A DNA stretch of 64,000 nt from Hyphomicrobiales bacterium. Lineage in GTDB: Bacteria > Pseudomonadota > Alphaproteobacteria > Rhizobiales > Xanthobacteraceae. The notes beneath the pieces are model-generated. The model was not told the DNA's origin. It saw only the letters and a list, made by a program, of their open reading frames with translations, and ran no database searches. Shown here piece by piece: positions 49,075 through 58,272 of the stretch; the first letter of the stretch is position 1; each line of letters opens with the position of its first letter. Position numbers and translations under genes: made by a program. Location of the stretch: NCBI GenBank assembly GCA_017305715.1, contig JAFKKG010000021.1, forward strand, positions 1 through 64,000, given 5' to 3'.

Positions 49075-49350
49075 CTATTTCGGGATATGCTTGGTGAATA
49101 TCCGGACGACATAGCCCTTCACGGCCGGTGCCGCGTCGAACATGTCGGAGGCGATGCGCTCGATGGCATCGCGCAAGGCCATGAACTGCGCCTGCCTTGC
49201 GAGGCTCTCGGTGCCCTTGACGCCGGCGAGTTCGTCCATCGCGGCGTCGCTGATCTGGCAGTCGATCGTCTCGTCGTCATTTTGCATGGTGAACTTGAAC
49301 GCCAGGCGTTCGGTATCGTGTCCTACAATACGTCCCCGGGTCAGCGGCAT
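49075..49350 (-). CDS. DUF1488 family protein
   Basis: 91 residues from the ATG at 49350, where GGAAGATGATC provides a ribosome site. It contains LTRGRIVGHDTERLAFKFTMQNDDETIDCQISDAAMDELAGVKG and ALRDAIERIASDMFDAAPAVKGYVVRIFTKHI, fitting the DUF1488 pattern of short proteins with a conserved cysteine before SxxAxxxL. Function unknown. It is upstream of, but 180 bases away from, the 48658-48894 gene. Confidence 0.72.
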   Translation of the reverse strand: MPLTRGRIVGHDTERLAFKFTMQNDDETIDCQISDAAMDELAGVKGTESLARQAQFMALRDAIERIASDMFDAAPAVKGYVVRIFTKHIPK

Positions 49351-49463
49351 CGAGCGATCATCTTCCATGCGACAGGAAAAAAGCAGTAGCGGATTCGCGG
49401 CCAGGCGCCATGGTGCGAATGGCGCCATTAAAGCGCAAACCCGGCGGGCTTGCCTAGAGAGGG

Positions 49464-52400
49464 CTATCTGGCCGCGGCGGCTTGCCTTGTGCCTGATATC
49501 ACCGGCAGGGAGCCGGTGTGGACCGGCTCGCCTTTGGCCGTTTCAGGCGATACCGGCGCGCGGGCGGTGGCGTCGGGGAAGCGGAGCTTCATTTCGCGGA
49601 TGAACCCGTCGAGCGTATCGACGCTCGCGGCCATCTTGGCGATCGCGGAAAATTCGGCGCTGGAGGCCGCGGCCGGCTTGCTGGCAAGATCGAACGCCAT
49701 CCGGTCGGTATCGCCGGACATCAGCGGCGCGTATTTCTCGCGGAAGCGCGCCAGCCCGATCGCATCCTCGGCAAGCGCGTAGCCGACAACCGCACGGATC
49801 ACGTCGCCCTTCTCCACCGTATCGAGCGGTTTGAAGTCGCGCCAGCGATCGGCATAGTAAAGTTCGATTTGCTCGGAAGCCTCGCGCCAGCGCCGTGACG
49901 CCCAATAGATGTCGGAACGCAGCCTGATCGCCTCGCGTCCGGTGATGTTGGAGATGATGTCGAGCGCCAGGTCATGGCGTCCGACGTCGCTTTGCGCGCG
50001 CGCCTCGAGCAGCAGCCGCTGCTGCCGCAACTCGCCCGAGAGATCGGCGATGCGGGTGGTGCGCAGCGCCGCGATGGCGCGATCCGGCTTGCGGCTGGTC
50101 AGATAGACCGTGGCGAGGCGCGCCGCCACCTGGGCGCGCGCAGCGCCTTCCAGCCGCTTGTCGATCTGGTACTGCAACAGCTCGGCCGCCTGGTCGAGCA
50201 GATCGACCGCAACCAGCCGCTCGGCAAGGCGCCGGATCATCTCGTCGCCGCGGCGGCCGATCGGCGTCAGTTCGCGATGCTCGTAGAACATGCCGAGCGC
50301 ATCGATCGGCTTCATATCGTCGCCCTTGGGGCTGAGAAACAGCTGCGCGAACAGCGCCGACGCCGCATCCTGGCTCTGCCGCGACAGTTCGGAATTCGGT
50401 TGCAGCCGCGTCGCGGTCCGGGTCGCGGCGAGCGATTCCTCGTAGCGTCCGGCATCGGCATAGAGCTGCGCCAGCGCCGCAAGCGTCTTCAGCTCGATCG
50501 CATCGCCGCGCCAGATCGCCGACAGCGTCTCCAGTTCGCGCAGCACGTCGGCTGGCCCGAGCTGGCCGCGCTTCTGGCGCAACAGGACTTCCAGCAGCTT
50601 GCCTTCGGCGGCGGCGGGCCGGTCGGCCGAGTTGGCGGCGAACCGGTAGGCATCGAGCGCGTCCTTGTCGTGGCCGAGCGCTTCGGCCAGCCGTCCGCTC
50701 AACACCGCGATCTCCGGCTTCATTTCCTTGGGGATACCGACCACTTCGAGCTCGCTGCGGCGGCGCGAGGCGCCGGCATAGTCTTTCACCTCGAGCGACG
50801 CCCGCATCGCATCCGTGGTCAGGATGCGCTGCATCTCCGGCGGCAAGGCCGCGATCGAGAACTCGGCGTTCTTGAATTTCTCGCGTGCCTCCGCCGATTT
50901 GCCCTGGCGTGCGAACGCCAGTCCCTTCCACAATTGGGAATCGTAACCGTTGCCGATCACCGGGCTCGCCAGCGCCTTCAGTCCCCGCTCCGGATGGCCG
51001 ATCAGGATGCTGGCAACCGCATTGACCATCACGACGGCGGGGTCTTCGCTGCCGGCCTTGGAGTCGGACAGGATGAGGTTGGTCACGCCTCTGGCTTCGT
51101 GAAACATCCCCCTCGCCATGTAGAAATTGGCAAGGTCGAGCCGGGCCTGCGCCAGACTGTCGTCGCCGGCGGCGGCCACCGCCTTGACCAGCGCGTCCAG
51201 CCGCGGAATAAATTTCTCTTCGCGGTTCTTGCGCCATTCGTTGGCGTCGAACAACGGCCGCACCGCGGCGGTAGCGCGTTCGGCGGCGACATCGGCCGAT
51301 GACAGGGTCAGGCCTCCGGGCCGGCCGAGCATCACCTTGTCCGAGCCGACCTCCGCGGTGATATCGTCGGAATTGGGGTGAATGACGACGCCGTGGACGG
51401 ATTCCAGCAGCGACAGCTCGACGAAATCCTGCCGCTTGATGAAGCCGCGGGTCGGCGGCGGCGCGGTGACGACCAGCAGCGTGTCGCCGGCGTCGGGATC
51501 GAGCAGCCGATGCATGAGGCCGGGGTTGGCCAGCGGCACCGTGACGTTGGCTTGCGCCGGATCGGTGATGTTACGCAGCACCTGCAACGGTAATGGCGAG
51601 GATTGCATCCGATCGGCGAATGTCAGCGTCCAGGCCGTGCGGCTATCGCTGTCGAGCGACGGCATCTGCGGACGGTTGAGGCGAATGCGGATGGCCTGAC
51701 CTTTTTCCAGCGGCAACCGGCTGACGTCGCCGATGATCGCCCCACCCTTGGCGCGGATCTGTTCGACGTCGATCGGCCCGGTCTGGTCGAACACCAGCCA
51801 CACCGTATCGGCGCGGCGGAACAGCGCCGCCGGCGTCGGTGCGGTGAAGGCAAAGGTCACGCGCAGGCCGTCGCTGTCGCGCCGCGCTTCCACGGTCGCC
51901 GCGGGCGCCTCGGCTTTGTTCGGGACCTCGACGCTCTTCTTCGCCGGTGCGGGTTTCGGCGCTTCGGTTGCCGCCGCGGGCTTTGTTTCCGAAGGCACCG
52001 CCACTTTCGGCGTCTCCACGGGAGCCATCTTCCCGGGCGCGGGCTTCTCGGACACGATGGGCATTTTTTCGGCGGCAGGCGCCATCTCGACCACAGGGGC
52101 CACCTTCTCCACCCGGGGCGTAACAGGCTCGGCGACCGGCGTTGCCTTCTCGGGCGCGCCAGGCACGGCCTCGGACGCCGGCGGTTCGCCGGGCCTGATC
52201 TCGATCCTGGCCTGTTCGGCGATCGTCTCCGATGTCGCCGGCGGAAGCTGCGGAGGCTGCTGCGGCGGCATGGAATCGTTCAGCGGCTTGCCGGGGGCGG
52301 TCGCCTGGGCCGCCGCGATCTGCGCGGCAATACCCGACCTGGCCGGGACATGCGCGACGGCCGGAGCCGGCGCCTGTTCCGCGGCCGCCGCCTTGTCCGC

Positions 52401-53267
52401 CTGCTGGAAGGCAACGTCGATGACGTAGTTCTTCTCTTCGCGGAAGGAGTGCACGTCGACGTCGCCGATCAGCACGATATCGACCGCCGAAGAGTCGCCA
52501 TCGGTGCGCTGGGTGATCGAGGCGATATTCGGCGGCGCCGCCACCTTGGCGTCGGCCAGATCGAACGCGAGCACGTTGTTGAATTGCAGCGTCAGTTTCT
52601 GGTCGTTCAGCACCGAGGAAACGTTGACGCCGTTCGGCATTTCAAAGACGAAGCGGACGAAGGTCGGCTGCACCGAGGCGCGGACCCGCACCGGCGGCTT
52701 CTTCTTGGCCGCGGCGACCGCAAGCTGGGCGCGCAGCGCGCGCTCGGCGGCGCGGGCCCGCGCGGCCAGTTCGCGAATGACGTCGGCCGGCAGCGGCGGC
52801 GGCGGGCCGGTCCAGCCGTCGGGCAGGAAGTCGACGAAGATCCGCTCGCCGGCCGTCATGGTGTTGATCGTGGCTCGTCGCGCCAGCGACAGCCGGATCG
52901 CCGATCCATCGGGGTCGCGCCGGGCCGAGCCGACATAATCCGGCACCGCGTCGCTCAATTTGTCGACGGGAATGTCGACCGGACGCTTGAAGCGGATCAC
53001 GATGATCGAGCCGGCGGTGATGACGTCGGACTCGACGTCCTCGGCAAGCTTCAGCACCAGCCGCGCATAGCCACCGGAGGCGGTGAACGTCGCTTCGCCC
53101 TTGACGAAATCCTGCTGATTTCCCTGGGCCCGGACGGGAGATGCGATCGTCAAACCGGCCAGCGCAAGCAGAACGAAAATCCAGCAAGAGGCGCCAAGGC
53201 AATGCCAGGCCCTCCGCGCCAATGCGCGGCCCTGCGACCCAATTCCAGCGGCAGCCCTTTGCCCCAT
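49464..53267 (-). CDS. Very large periplasmic TPR protein, MotK-like candidate
   Basis: 1,267 residues. A signal peptide (WIFVLLALAGLTIASPVRAQG, about 28-49) is followed by beta-rich AMIN-like segments (GYARLVLKLAEDVESDVITAGSIIVIRFKRPVD; VQPTFVRFVFEMPNGVNVSSVLNDQKLTLQF), a long Pro/Ala/Glu-rich linker (about 300-460) and another beta segment. The C-terminal half carries many TPR-like helix pairs (LARQGKSAEAREKFKNAEF; LYADAGRYEESLAATRTATRL). It lies after motE in the fliL-fliM unit. A periplasmic TPR protein called MotK, acting with MotE on the stator, is described in Cereibacter; I infer a similar role. Confidence 0.8.
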   Translation of the reverse strand: MGQRAAAGIGSQGRALARRAWHCLGASCWIFVLLALAGLTIASPVRAQGNQQDFVKGEATFTASGGYARLVLKLAEDVESDVITAGSIIVIRFKRPVDIPVDKLSDAVPDYVGSARRDPDGSAIRLSLARRATINTMTAGERIFVDFLPDGWTGPPPPLPADVIRELAARARAAERALRAQLAVAAAKKKPPVRVRASVQPTFVRFVFEMPNGVNVSSVLNDQKLTLQFNNVLAFDLADAKVAAPPNIASITQRTDGDSSAVDIVLIGDVDVHSFREEKNYVIDVAFQQADKAAAAEQAPAPAVAHVPARSGIAAQIAAAQATAPGKPLNDSMPPQQPPQLPPATSETIAEQARIEIRPGEPPASEAVPGAPEKATPVAEPVTPRVEKVAPVVEMAPAAEKMPIVSEKPAPGKMAPVETPKVAVPSETKPAAATEAPKPAPAKKSVEVPNKAEAPAATVEARRDSDGLRVTFAFTAPTPAALFRRADTVWLVFDQTGPIDVEQIRAKGGAIIGDVSRLPLEKGQAIRIRLNRPQMPSLDSDSRTAWTLTFADRMQSSPLPLQVLRNITDPAQANVTVPLANPGLMHRLLDPDAGDTLLVVTAPPPTRGFIKRQDFVELSLLESVHGVVIHPNSDDITAEVGSDKVMLGRPGGLTLSSADVAAERATAAVRPLFDANEWRKNREEKFIPRLDALVKAVAAAGDDSLAQARLDLANFYMARGMFHEARGVTNLILSDSKAGSEDPAVVMVNAVASILIGHPERGLKALASPVIGNGYDSQLWKGLAFARQGKSAEAREKFKNAEFSIAALPPEMQRILTTDAMRASLEVKDYAGASRRRSELEVVGIPKEMKPEIAVLSGRLAEALGHDKDALDAYRFAANSADRPAAAEGKLLEVLLRQKRGQLGPADVLRELETLSAIWRGDAIELKTLAALAQLYADAGRYEESLAATRTATRLQPNSELSRQSQDAASALFAQLFLSPKGDDMKPIDALGMFYEHRELTPIGRRGDEMIRRLAERLVAVDLLDQAAELLQYQIDKRLEGAARAQVAARLATVYLTSRKPDRAIAALRTTRIADLSGELRQQRLLLEARAQSDVGRHDLALDIISNITGREAIRLRSDIYWASRRWREASEQIELYYADRWRDFKPLDTVEKGDVIRAVVGYALAEDAIGLARFREKYAPLMSGDTDRMAFDLASKPAAASSAEFSAIAKMAASVDTLDGFIREMKLRFPDATARAPVSPETAKGEPVHTGSLPVISGTRQAAAAR

Positions 53268-53345
53268 CCAGGATGTCTTTCAGACTTCAACGATTGCAGC
53301 CGCGAAGCGCCCTCGCGCTCGCGTCTGAATCTTGAATTGGCCGGC

Positions 53346-53360
53346 TTAAGGTTTTGTTAA
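53346..53360 (-). promoter_or_regulatory. CtrA-type box TTAA-N7-TTAA upstream of the TPR gene
   Basis: TTAAGGTTTTGTTAA (minus strand TTAACAAAACCTTAA) lies 79 bases upstream of the TPR gene and just after motE. It suggests a separate cell-cycle-controlled promoter for that large gene. Confidence 0.6.
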
Positions 53361-53369
53361 ATATGGCCG

Positions 53370-54161
53370 TCAATTGGGCTTTTGCTGCAGGATCTTGCCT
53401 TCGATTTTCGGCAATTCGGCCGTCGCGGCCGATTTGTCGGTCCCGGCCCGGCGCGCCAGTTCCACCGTCAGCCGCTCGGCCGCCTCCGGCTGCATCAGGC
53501 CGAGAATGTCGGACATCTTGCGCGGCGCGATCTGCGAGGCGATTTCATAGAGCACGGACATTTCCAGCCGGTCGAACACCTTGGCGGCGTCCTTTGGCTT
53601 CATGCTCTCATACATGGTGATGATGCCCTTGAAGCGGGCGGCTTCCGCTTCGGCCTTCTGCCCGGTCGCGGTTGATATCCGCGCCTCGGTGGCCTTCATT
53701 TCCTCGACGCGTCCCTCGATGCGCTTCTCGGCCGATTTCAGCAGACTCTCGCGGATCTCGATTTCGCGCGCGCGCTGCTCCAGTTCCTGGCGCCGGGCCT
53801 GCAGCCGCTCGAGAATGGCGCGCTCCGACGGCGATACCGACTGCTGGTTGGGTTCGGGAAACACCACCGTGCCGCTCTGCTGCGGCGGCGGCTCGGCGGC
53901 GGTGGGCGTGGCCGGCTTCGCCGGCTCCTTCGGCGCGCCGTGGGTCGATCCGGTGATGTCGACGGCATCCGCCTTGGATATCCTGGCGCCGCCGCCCGGA
54001 AAGTTGAGGGTGTCCTGCGCCCACGACTTCCTGGCCGGCTGCGGCTGATAGTCGAATACGTATCCGCCATCGAGGACGAGGCCGGCCACCTTCAGCACCA
54101 CCAGGCCGAAGATGGCGACCAGCACCACCGGAATGACACGGATGTCGCGAAATGATTTCAT
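53370..54161 (-). CDS. motE: MotE-family flagellar protein
   Basis: 263 residues. One membrane anchor (VIPVVLVAIFGLVVLKVAGLVL) is followed by a Pro-rich stretch and a coiled coil (ILERLQARRQELEQRAREIEIRESLLKSAEKRIEG). The C-terminal MgtE-N-like domain reads IITMYESMKPKDAAKVFDRLEMSVLYEIASQIAPRKMSDILGLMQ. This is the MotE architecture, periplasmic and required for motor function in rhizobia by family knowledge. Its start overlaps the DUF6468 stop by four bases. Confidence 0.88.
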   Translation of the reverse strand: MKSFRDIRVIPVVLVAIFGLVVLKVAGLVLDGGYVFDYQPQPARKSWAQDTLNFPGGGARISKADAVDITGSTHGAPKEPAKPATPTAAEPPPQQSGTVVFPEPNQQSVSPSERAILERLQARRQELEQRAREIEIRESLLKSAEKRIEGRVEEMKATEARISTATGQKAEAEAARFKGIITMYESMKPKDAAKVFDRLEMSVLYEIASQIAPRKMSDILGLMQPEAAERLTVELARRAGTDKSAATAELPKIEGKILQQKPN

Positions 54162-54604
54162 GCAGCCAGGCCGCTGGCCCTTCGGCGTTCCGCGAATGCT
54201 TCGGCCGCCGCGGCAACCGCTTTGGCACTCGAGACCTTGGGCGCGGCGGGTTGCGGCTCCGGCTCCTGCGGCAGCGGCCGCGCCGCAATGGCGATCTTGG
54301 AGAGGCGGCGGATGACGCCGTCGCCCTCGGCCAGCATGCCCTTCAGCTGCGTGGACATCTGGGAAGCCGCGGTGAGCTGGCTACCGAGATGTTCGTTGAC
54401 GTCGCGAACGGTATGCTTGAGGCCACCGATCGCGCGCTCGGCGATTTCAGTCGCGGTGATCAGTTCGCCGATCGTGGCTTTCAGCGAGTGCTCGTCCGCC
54501 TTCAGCCGCTTCAGGCGCGCGTTGAGCAGCATGCAATAGCCGATCGTGAGCATCAGCAGCACCGCCACCAGACTCTCGATGATGATTCCGAGGGAATGAC
54601 TCAT
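54158..54604 (-). CDS. DUF6468 flagellar-cluster protein
   Basis: 148 residues with a single N-terminal helix (IIIESLVAVLLMLTIGYCMLL) and a coiled-coil cytoplasmic part (NARLKRLKADEHSLKATIGELITATEIAERAIGGLKHTVRDVNEHLG). I recognise this as DUF6468, a family confined to alphaproteobacterial flagellar loci. It overlaps both fliM (upstream) and motE (downstream) by four bases, which strongly implies a flagellar role. Mechanism unknown. Confidence 0.82.
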   Translation of the reverse strand: MSHSLGIIIESLVAVLLMLTIGYCMLLNARLKRLKADEHSLKATIGELITATEIAERAIGGLKHTVRDVNEHLGSQLTAASQMSTQLKGMLAEGDGVIRRLSKIAIAARPLPQEPEPQPAAPKVSSAKAVAAAAEAFAERRRASGLAA

Positions 54605-55797
54605 TGTGCCTCCATCAATTTGGTTTGCTCGTCGGCCTTCTCGAACATCGCGAAGGTGGTATTCGGTTTGCGCAGCTGCTTGGTGACGCGGATGGCGACG
54701 CGGTCGCCGACCCGGCCCATGCGTCCTTCGGTCAGCACGACGTTGCCGCAGCGCACCGACACCAGCGCGTCCTTTTTCATTTCCAGCGGCAGCGTATCGC
54801 CGACCTTCAGCTTCATCAGCTGCTTGAGCGGAACGTTGGCTTCATACAGCACGGCGTCGACGGCGATCTCGGCCTGCGCGACCTCGGTGGCGAAATGGCC
54901 TTCCCAGATCGGGTCACGGCCGAACTTTTCGCCCATGAACATCTGCAGCAGCACCGGCCGGATCGGCTCGATGGTCGCATAGGGCAGCAGCAGCTCGATG
55001 TTGCCGCCGCGGTCTTCCATGTCGATGCGCAGCCGCACCAGGATCGCGGCGTTGGCGGGCCGCGAGATCGCGGCGAAGCGCGGATTGGTCTCCAGACGAT
55101 CGATCGAGAACGTCACCGGCGACAGCGGCCGGAACGCCTGTTCGGCATCGGCCAGCACGACCTCGACCAGGCGCTTCACAAGGTTGGTTTCGATCGTGGT
55201 GTAGGGACGGCCTTCGATGCGCAGCGAGGTCTGGCCGCGGCGGCCGCCCAGCAGCACGTCGATGATCGAATAGATCAGGCTCGAATCGACGGTGGCGAGG
55301 CCGAAATTTTCCCACTCCTCGGCCTTGAACACGCTGAGCACGGCCGGCAGCGGAATCGAATTCATGTAGTCGCCGAACCGCACCGAGGTGATGCGGTCGA
55401 GCGAGACCTCGACGTTGTCGGAGGTAAAATTGCGCAAGCTCGTGGTCATCAACCGCACCAGGCGGTCGAACACGATTTCGAGCATCGGCAGACGCTCGTA
55501 GGACACCATCGCCGAATCGATGATGGCGCGAATGCCGGAATGCTCGTCGAGATTGACGTCGCCGACGGTGAAGCCGAGCAGATTGTCGATTTCTTCCTGC
55601 GACAGAACCCGCTCGCCGCCGGCCTTGGTGCCGAAATCGCGGCTGCCGTCCTCGACCATGGCGGCCCATTGCAGCGCCATGCTCTCCGAGAGTTCATTGG
55701 CCGCGGCTTCTTGCGCCGCCGCCGCAGGGTCCTCGGAATCGAGCGAGGCTTCCCATTGGGCGGCAATGGCGTCCTGGTCGAGGTCCTTATCGGCCAT
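54601..55797 (-). CDS. fliM: Flagellar motor switch protein FliM
   Basis: 398 residues. The N-terminal region carries LSQEEIDNLLGF, the conserved FliM opening, preceded by a longer than usual acidic/Ala-rich stretch of about 60 residues. The middle domain holds the GGRRGQTS loop and the C-terminal SpoA domain has LKVGDTLPLEMKKDALVSVRCGNVVLTEGRMGRVGDRVAIRV. FliM binds CheY-P and the switch ring. It follows fliL by 18 bases. Confidence 0.95.
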   Translation of the reverse strand: MADKDLDQDAIAAQWEASLDSEDPAAAAQEAAANELSESMALQWAAMVEDGSRDFGTKAGGERVLSQEEIDNLLGFTVGDVNLDEHSGIRAIIDSAMVSYERLPMLEIVFDRLVRLMTTSLRNFTSDNVEVSLDRITSVRFGDYMNSIPLPAVLSVFKAEEWENFGLATVDSSLIYSIIDVLLGGRRGQTSLRIEGRPYTTIETNLVKRLVEVVLADAEQAFRPLSPVTFSIDRLETNPRFAAISRPANAAILVRLRIDMEDRGGNIELLLPYATIEPIRPVLLQMFMGEKFGRDPIWEGHFATEVAQAEIAVDAVLYEANVPLKQLMKLKVGDTLPLEMKKDALVSVRCGNVVLTEGRMGRVGDRVAIRVTKQLRKPNTTFAMFEKADEQTKLMEAQ

Positions 55798-55815
55798 GAT
55801 GTGAGACCTGCTGCG

Positions 55816-56310
55816 TCACTGGACGATGATTTCCTTGAACAGCACCGCGTTCACCTGCTGCGGCGCCAGCGCCAGGTTGACGCGCTTGGTCAGTTCCTCC
55901 TTGAGGCGGAACAATCCGGCCGAGCCGTTGATGTCGCTGGGCCGCAATTCGCGCAAGTAAGTCTGGAACAGGTCGGTGACGCGCGGCAGCGTCGGCTTGA
56001 TCGCCTCGAGCTGCTTGTCTTCCTTGATCTCAAGCACGACCTTGACCTTGAGATATTGCACGCGCTCGCCGGGAGCGCCGACCAGATTGACCATCATGTC
56101 CGGCACTTCGACAAAGGACGGCGGCTTCGGCGGCGGCGCCTCGGCATGTTTCTCGTCGCCATGGTGACCGCGCATCAGGAAGAACCAGCCCGCGCCGGCG
56201 CCGAGAATGGCGACGAAGCCTGCGGCGGCAATGATCAGCTTGAGCTTGCCCTTCTTGGCCGGAATGGCTTCCGCGCCATCGGCAGCACCTTCCGCTTCGT
56301 TGTCCGCCAT
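55816..56310 (-). CDS. fliL: Flagellar basal-body associated protein FliL
   Basis: 164 residues from the ATG at 56310 with GGGCGGGGCA upstream; a longer frame to the right is rejected. One membrane helix (LIIAAAGFVAILGAGAGWFFL), then the periplasmic domain VEVPDMMVNLVGAPGERVQYLKVKVVLEIKEDKQLEAIKPTLPRVTDLFQTYLRELRPSDINGSAG. It forms a ring around the stator. First gene of the leftward fliL-fliM-DUF6468-motE unit. Confidence 0.93.
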   Translation of the reverse strand: MADNEAEGAADGAEAIPAKKGKLKLIIAAAGFVAILGAGAGWFFLMRGHHGDEKHAEAPPPKPPSFVEVPDMMVNLVGAPGERVQYLKVKVVLEIKEDKQLEAIKPTLPRVTDLFQTYLRELRPSDINGSAGLFRLKEELTKRVNLALAPQQVNAVLFKEIIVQ

Positions 56311-56427
56311 TGCCCCGCCCGATCCATTTGGGAGCGAACGCGATTGCCACCAGCCGGACCGTGATGAGGCCCAAGACGCGATACAAAGCCGCCAGCGCAT
56401 CCGCGCGCTCTACACGTGCAACGCTAG

Positions 56428-56442
56428 GGTAATAATGGTTAA
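56428..56442 (-). promoter_or_regulatory. Partial CtrA-type site between fliL and flgF
   Basis: On the minus strand TTAACCATTATTACC contains one complete TTAACCAT element; the second half-site is degenerate (TACC for TTAA). It lies 118 bases upstream of fliL and about 250 upstream of flgF and shares ATGGTTAACGG with the flgB site. Confidence 0.45.
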
Positions 56443-56693
56443 CGGAACCTTTCCATTGCACCCCAACTAGGAAAAATCTGCCGGGCAAACATGGTCAACA
56501 AGACCTTTCTGCCGCCCGCAATCGCCCCGACAAAACACCTAACCCTTTCGAAAACCGTCACTTTCCAAACTGGCACGGCTTTCGCTGAGGACTTGGCGGA
56601 CCACGGGCTTGGGAGAGCCTGGGCGGTTCAAGAGATCGGCGGGCCCCGCTTGGGAGAGCAGCACGCCGGAATCGATCAAGGGGAGAACCACCG

Positions 56694-57458
56694 ATGGAGA
56701 ATACGCTTCTCGTCGGATTATCGCGGCAGATGGTGCTGGAACGGCAGATGGATGTCGTCGCCAACAACGTCGCCAACGTCAACACCAACGGCTTCAAGGC
56801 CGACCGGTCGTTGTTCGAGGAATATCTGCGCTCGCCCGCGCGTGAAGACAATTTCATGCGCAGCGACCGCCGCGTGTCGTTCGTGCAGGACCGCGCCACC
56901 TTCAAGGATTTCGCCGCCGGCAATACCGAGCTGACCAAGAACCCGCTCGACATCTCGATCGACGGCAAGGCCTTCCTGACGGTGCAGACCCCGGCCGGCG
57001 AGCGCTACACCCGCGACGGCGGCCTGCAGATCAACAATCAGGGCCAGCTCGTCACCTCCGGCGGCCATCCCGTGCTCGGCGCCTCCGGCCCGATCGTGTT
57101 CCAGCCGACCGACAAGGCCATCAACATCGCCGCCGACGGCACCATCACCGTCCTCGAAGGCACCGGCCGCGTCGACTCGGTCCGCGGCAAGCTGCGGCTC
57201 GCGTCATTCGCCGACGCCCAGAAGCTCGTGAAGGAAGGCAGCAACCTCTATTCGGCCGGCCCGGGCGTCACCGCCCAGCCCGACACCACCTCGCGCGTCC
57301 GCCAGGGCTTCATCGAAAAATCGAATGTCAATTCGGTGCAGGAGATGAGCCGCATGATCGAGATCACGCGCGCCTACACCCAACTCTCCGCCCTGCTGCA
57401 GCAGCAGAGCGACCTGCACAAATCCGCAATCGAGAAACTCGCCGACGTTCCGGCATAA
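56694..57458 (+). CDS. flgF: Flagellar basal-body rod protein FlgF
   Basis: 254 residues with AAGGGGAGAACC upstream. It has the rod motif LSRQMVLERQMDVVANNVANVNTNGFKADRSLFEEYL, the middle GERYTRDGGLQINNQGQLVTSGGHPVLG and the terminal SVQEMSRMIEITRAYTQLSALLQQQSDLHKSAIEKL. It is the first gene of the rightward flgF-flgG-flgA-flgH unit. Confidence 0.95.
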   Translation: MENTLLVGLSRQMVLERQMDVVANNVANVNTNGFKADRSLFEEYLRSPAREDNFMRSDRRVSFVQDRATFKDFAAGNTELTKNPLDISIDGKAFLTVQTPAGERYTRDGGLQINNQGQLVTSGGHPVLGASGPIVFQPTDKAINIAADGTITVLEGTGRVDSVRGKLRLASFADAQKLVKEGSNLYSAGPGVTAQPDTTSRVRQGFIEKSNVNSVQEMSRMIEITRAYTQLSALLQQQSDLHKSAIEKLADVPA

Positions 57459-57474
57459 CCTGAAGGTTTGATCG

Positions 57475-58263
57475 ATGCGTGCACTCTACACAGCCTCGAC
57501 CGGCATGGCGGCACAGGAACTCAACGTTCAGGTGATCTCCAACAACATCGCGAACATGCGCACCACCGGCTACAAGAAGCAGCGCGCCGCGTTCCAGGAC
57601 CTGATCTACGACCACGTCCGCCGGGTCGGCGCGCAGGCCTCGGACCAGGGCACCATCGTGCCCGTCGGCGTCGACATCGGCGGCGGCGTCAAGACCGTCG
57701 GCACGCCGCGCCTGATGGGCCAGGGCACGCTGATGCCGACCGGCAACGAGCTCGACATCGCCATCCGCGGCGAAGGCTTCTTCAAGATCCAGGTTCCCGA
57801 CGGCACCTATGCCTATACCCGCGACGGCTCGTTCATGATGGACGCGCAGGGCCGCGTCGTCACCGCGCAGGGCAATCCGGTGCAGCCGACCATCACGATA
57901 CCGCAGAGCGCGTCGGGGCTTGCCATCAACGCCCAGGGCCAGGTCTCGGTCTTGTTGCCGGGATCGACCACGCCGACCACGGTCGGGCAGATCGGCCTGA
58001 CGCGCTTCATCAACAAGGCCGGCCTCAATCCGATCGGCGACAATCTGTTCACGGACACGCCCGCTTCCGGCACGCCGCAGGACGGCATCGCCAACACCGA
58101 CGGCTTTGGCGACATGCAGCAGTCCAACCTCGAACAGGCCAATGTCGAGGTCGTCACCGAGATTTCCGACCTGATCGCCGCGCAGCGCGCCTACGAGATG
58201 AACGCCAAGGTGATCAGCGCAGCCGACCAGATGCTGCAATCCACCTCCAACATGTTCCGCTGA
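57475..58263 (+). CDS. flgG: Flagellar distal rod protein FlgG
   Basis: 262 residues, the exact family length. It starts MRALYTASTGMAAQELNVQV, with SNNIANMRTTGYKKQRAAFQDLIYD, the central GEGFFKIQVPDGTYAYTRDGSF and the terminal SDLIAAQRAYEMNAKVISAADQMLQSTSNM. It follows flgF by 16 bases. Confidence 0.97.
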   Translation: MRALYTASTGMAAQELNVQVISNNIANMRTTGYKKQRAAFQDLIYDHVRRVGAQASDQGTIVPVGVDIGGGVKTVGTPRLMGQGTLMPTGNELDIAIRGEGFFKIQVPDGTYAYTRDGSFMMDAQGRVVTAQGNPVQPTITIPQSASGLAINAQGQVSVLLPGSTTPTTVGQIGLTRFINKAGLNPIGDNLFTDTPASGTPQDGIANTDGFGDMQQSNLEQANVEVVTEISDLIAAQRAYEMNAKVISAADQMLQSTSNMFR

Positions 58264-58272
58264 GGATCCGTC

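Noticed and set aside
51603-53360. 585-codon open frame antisense to the TPR gene
   Set aside because: Low-complexity RRGRR-type sequence produced by the complement of the Pro/Ala/Glu-rich linker; no start signal.
54604-56364. 586-codon open frame antisense to fliM and fliL
   Set aside because: Both opposite-strand genes are certain; the frame is an antisense shadow.
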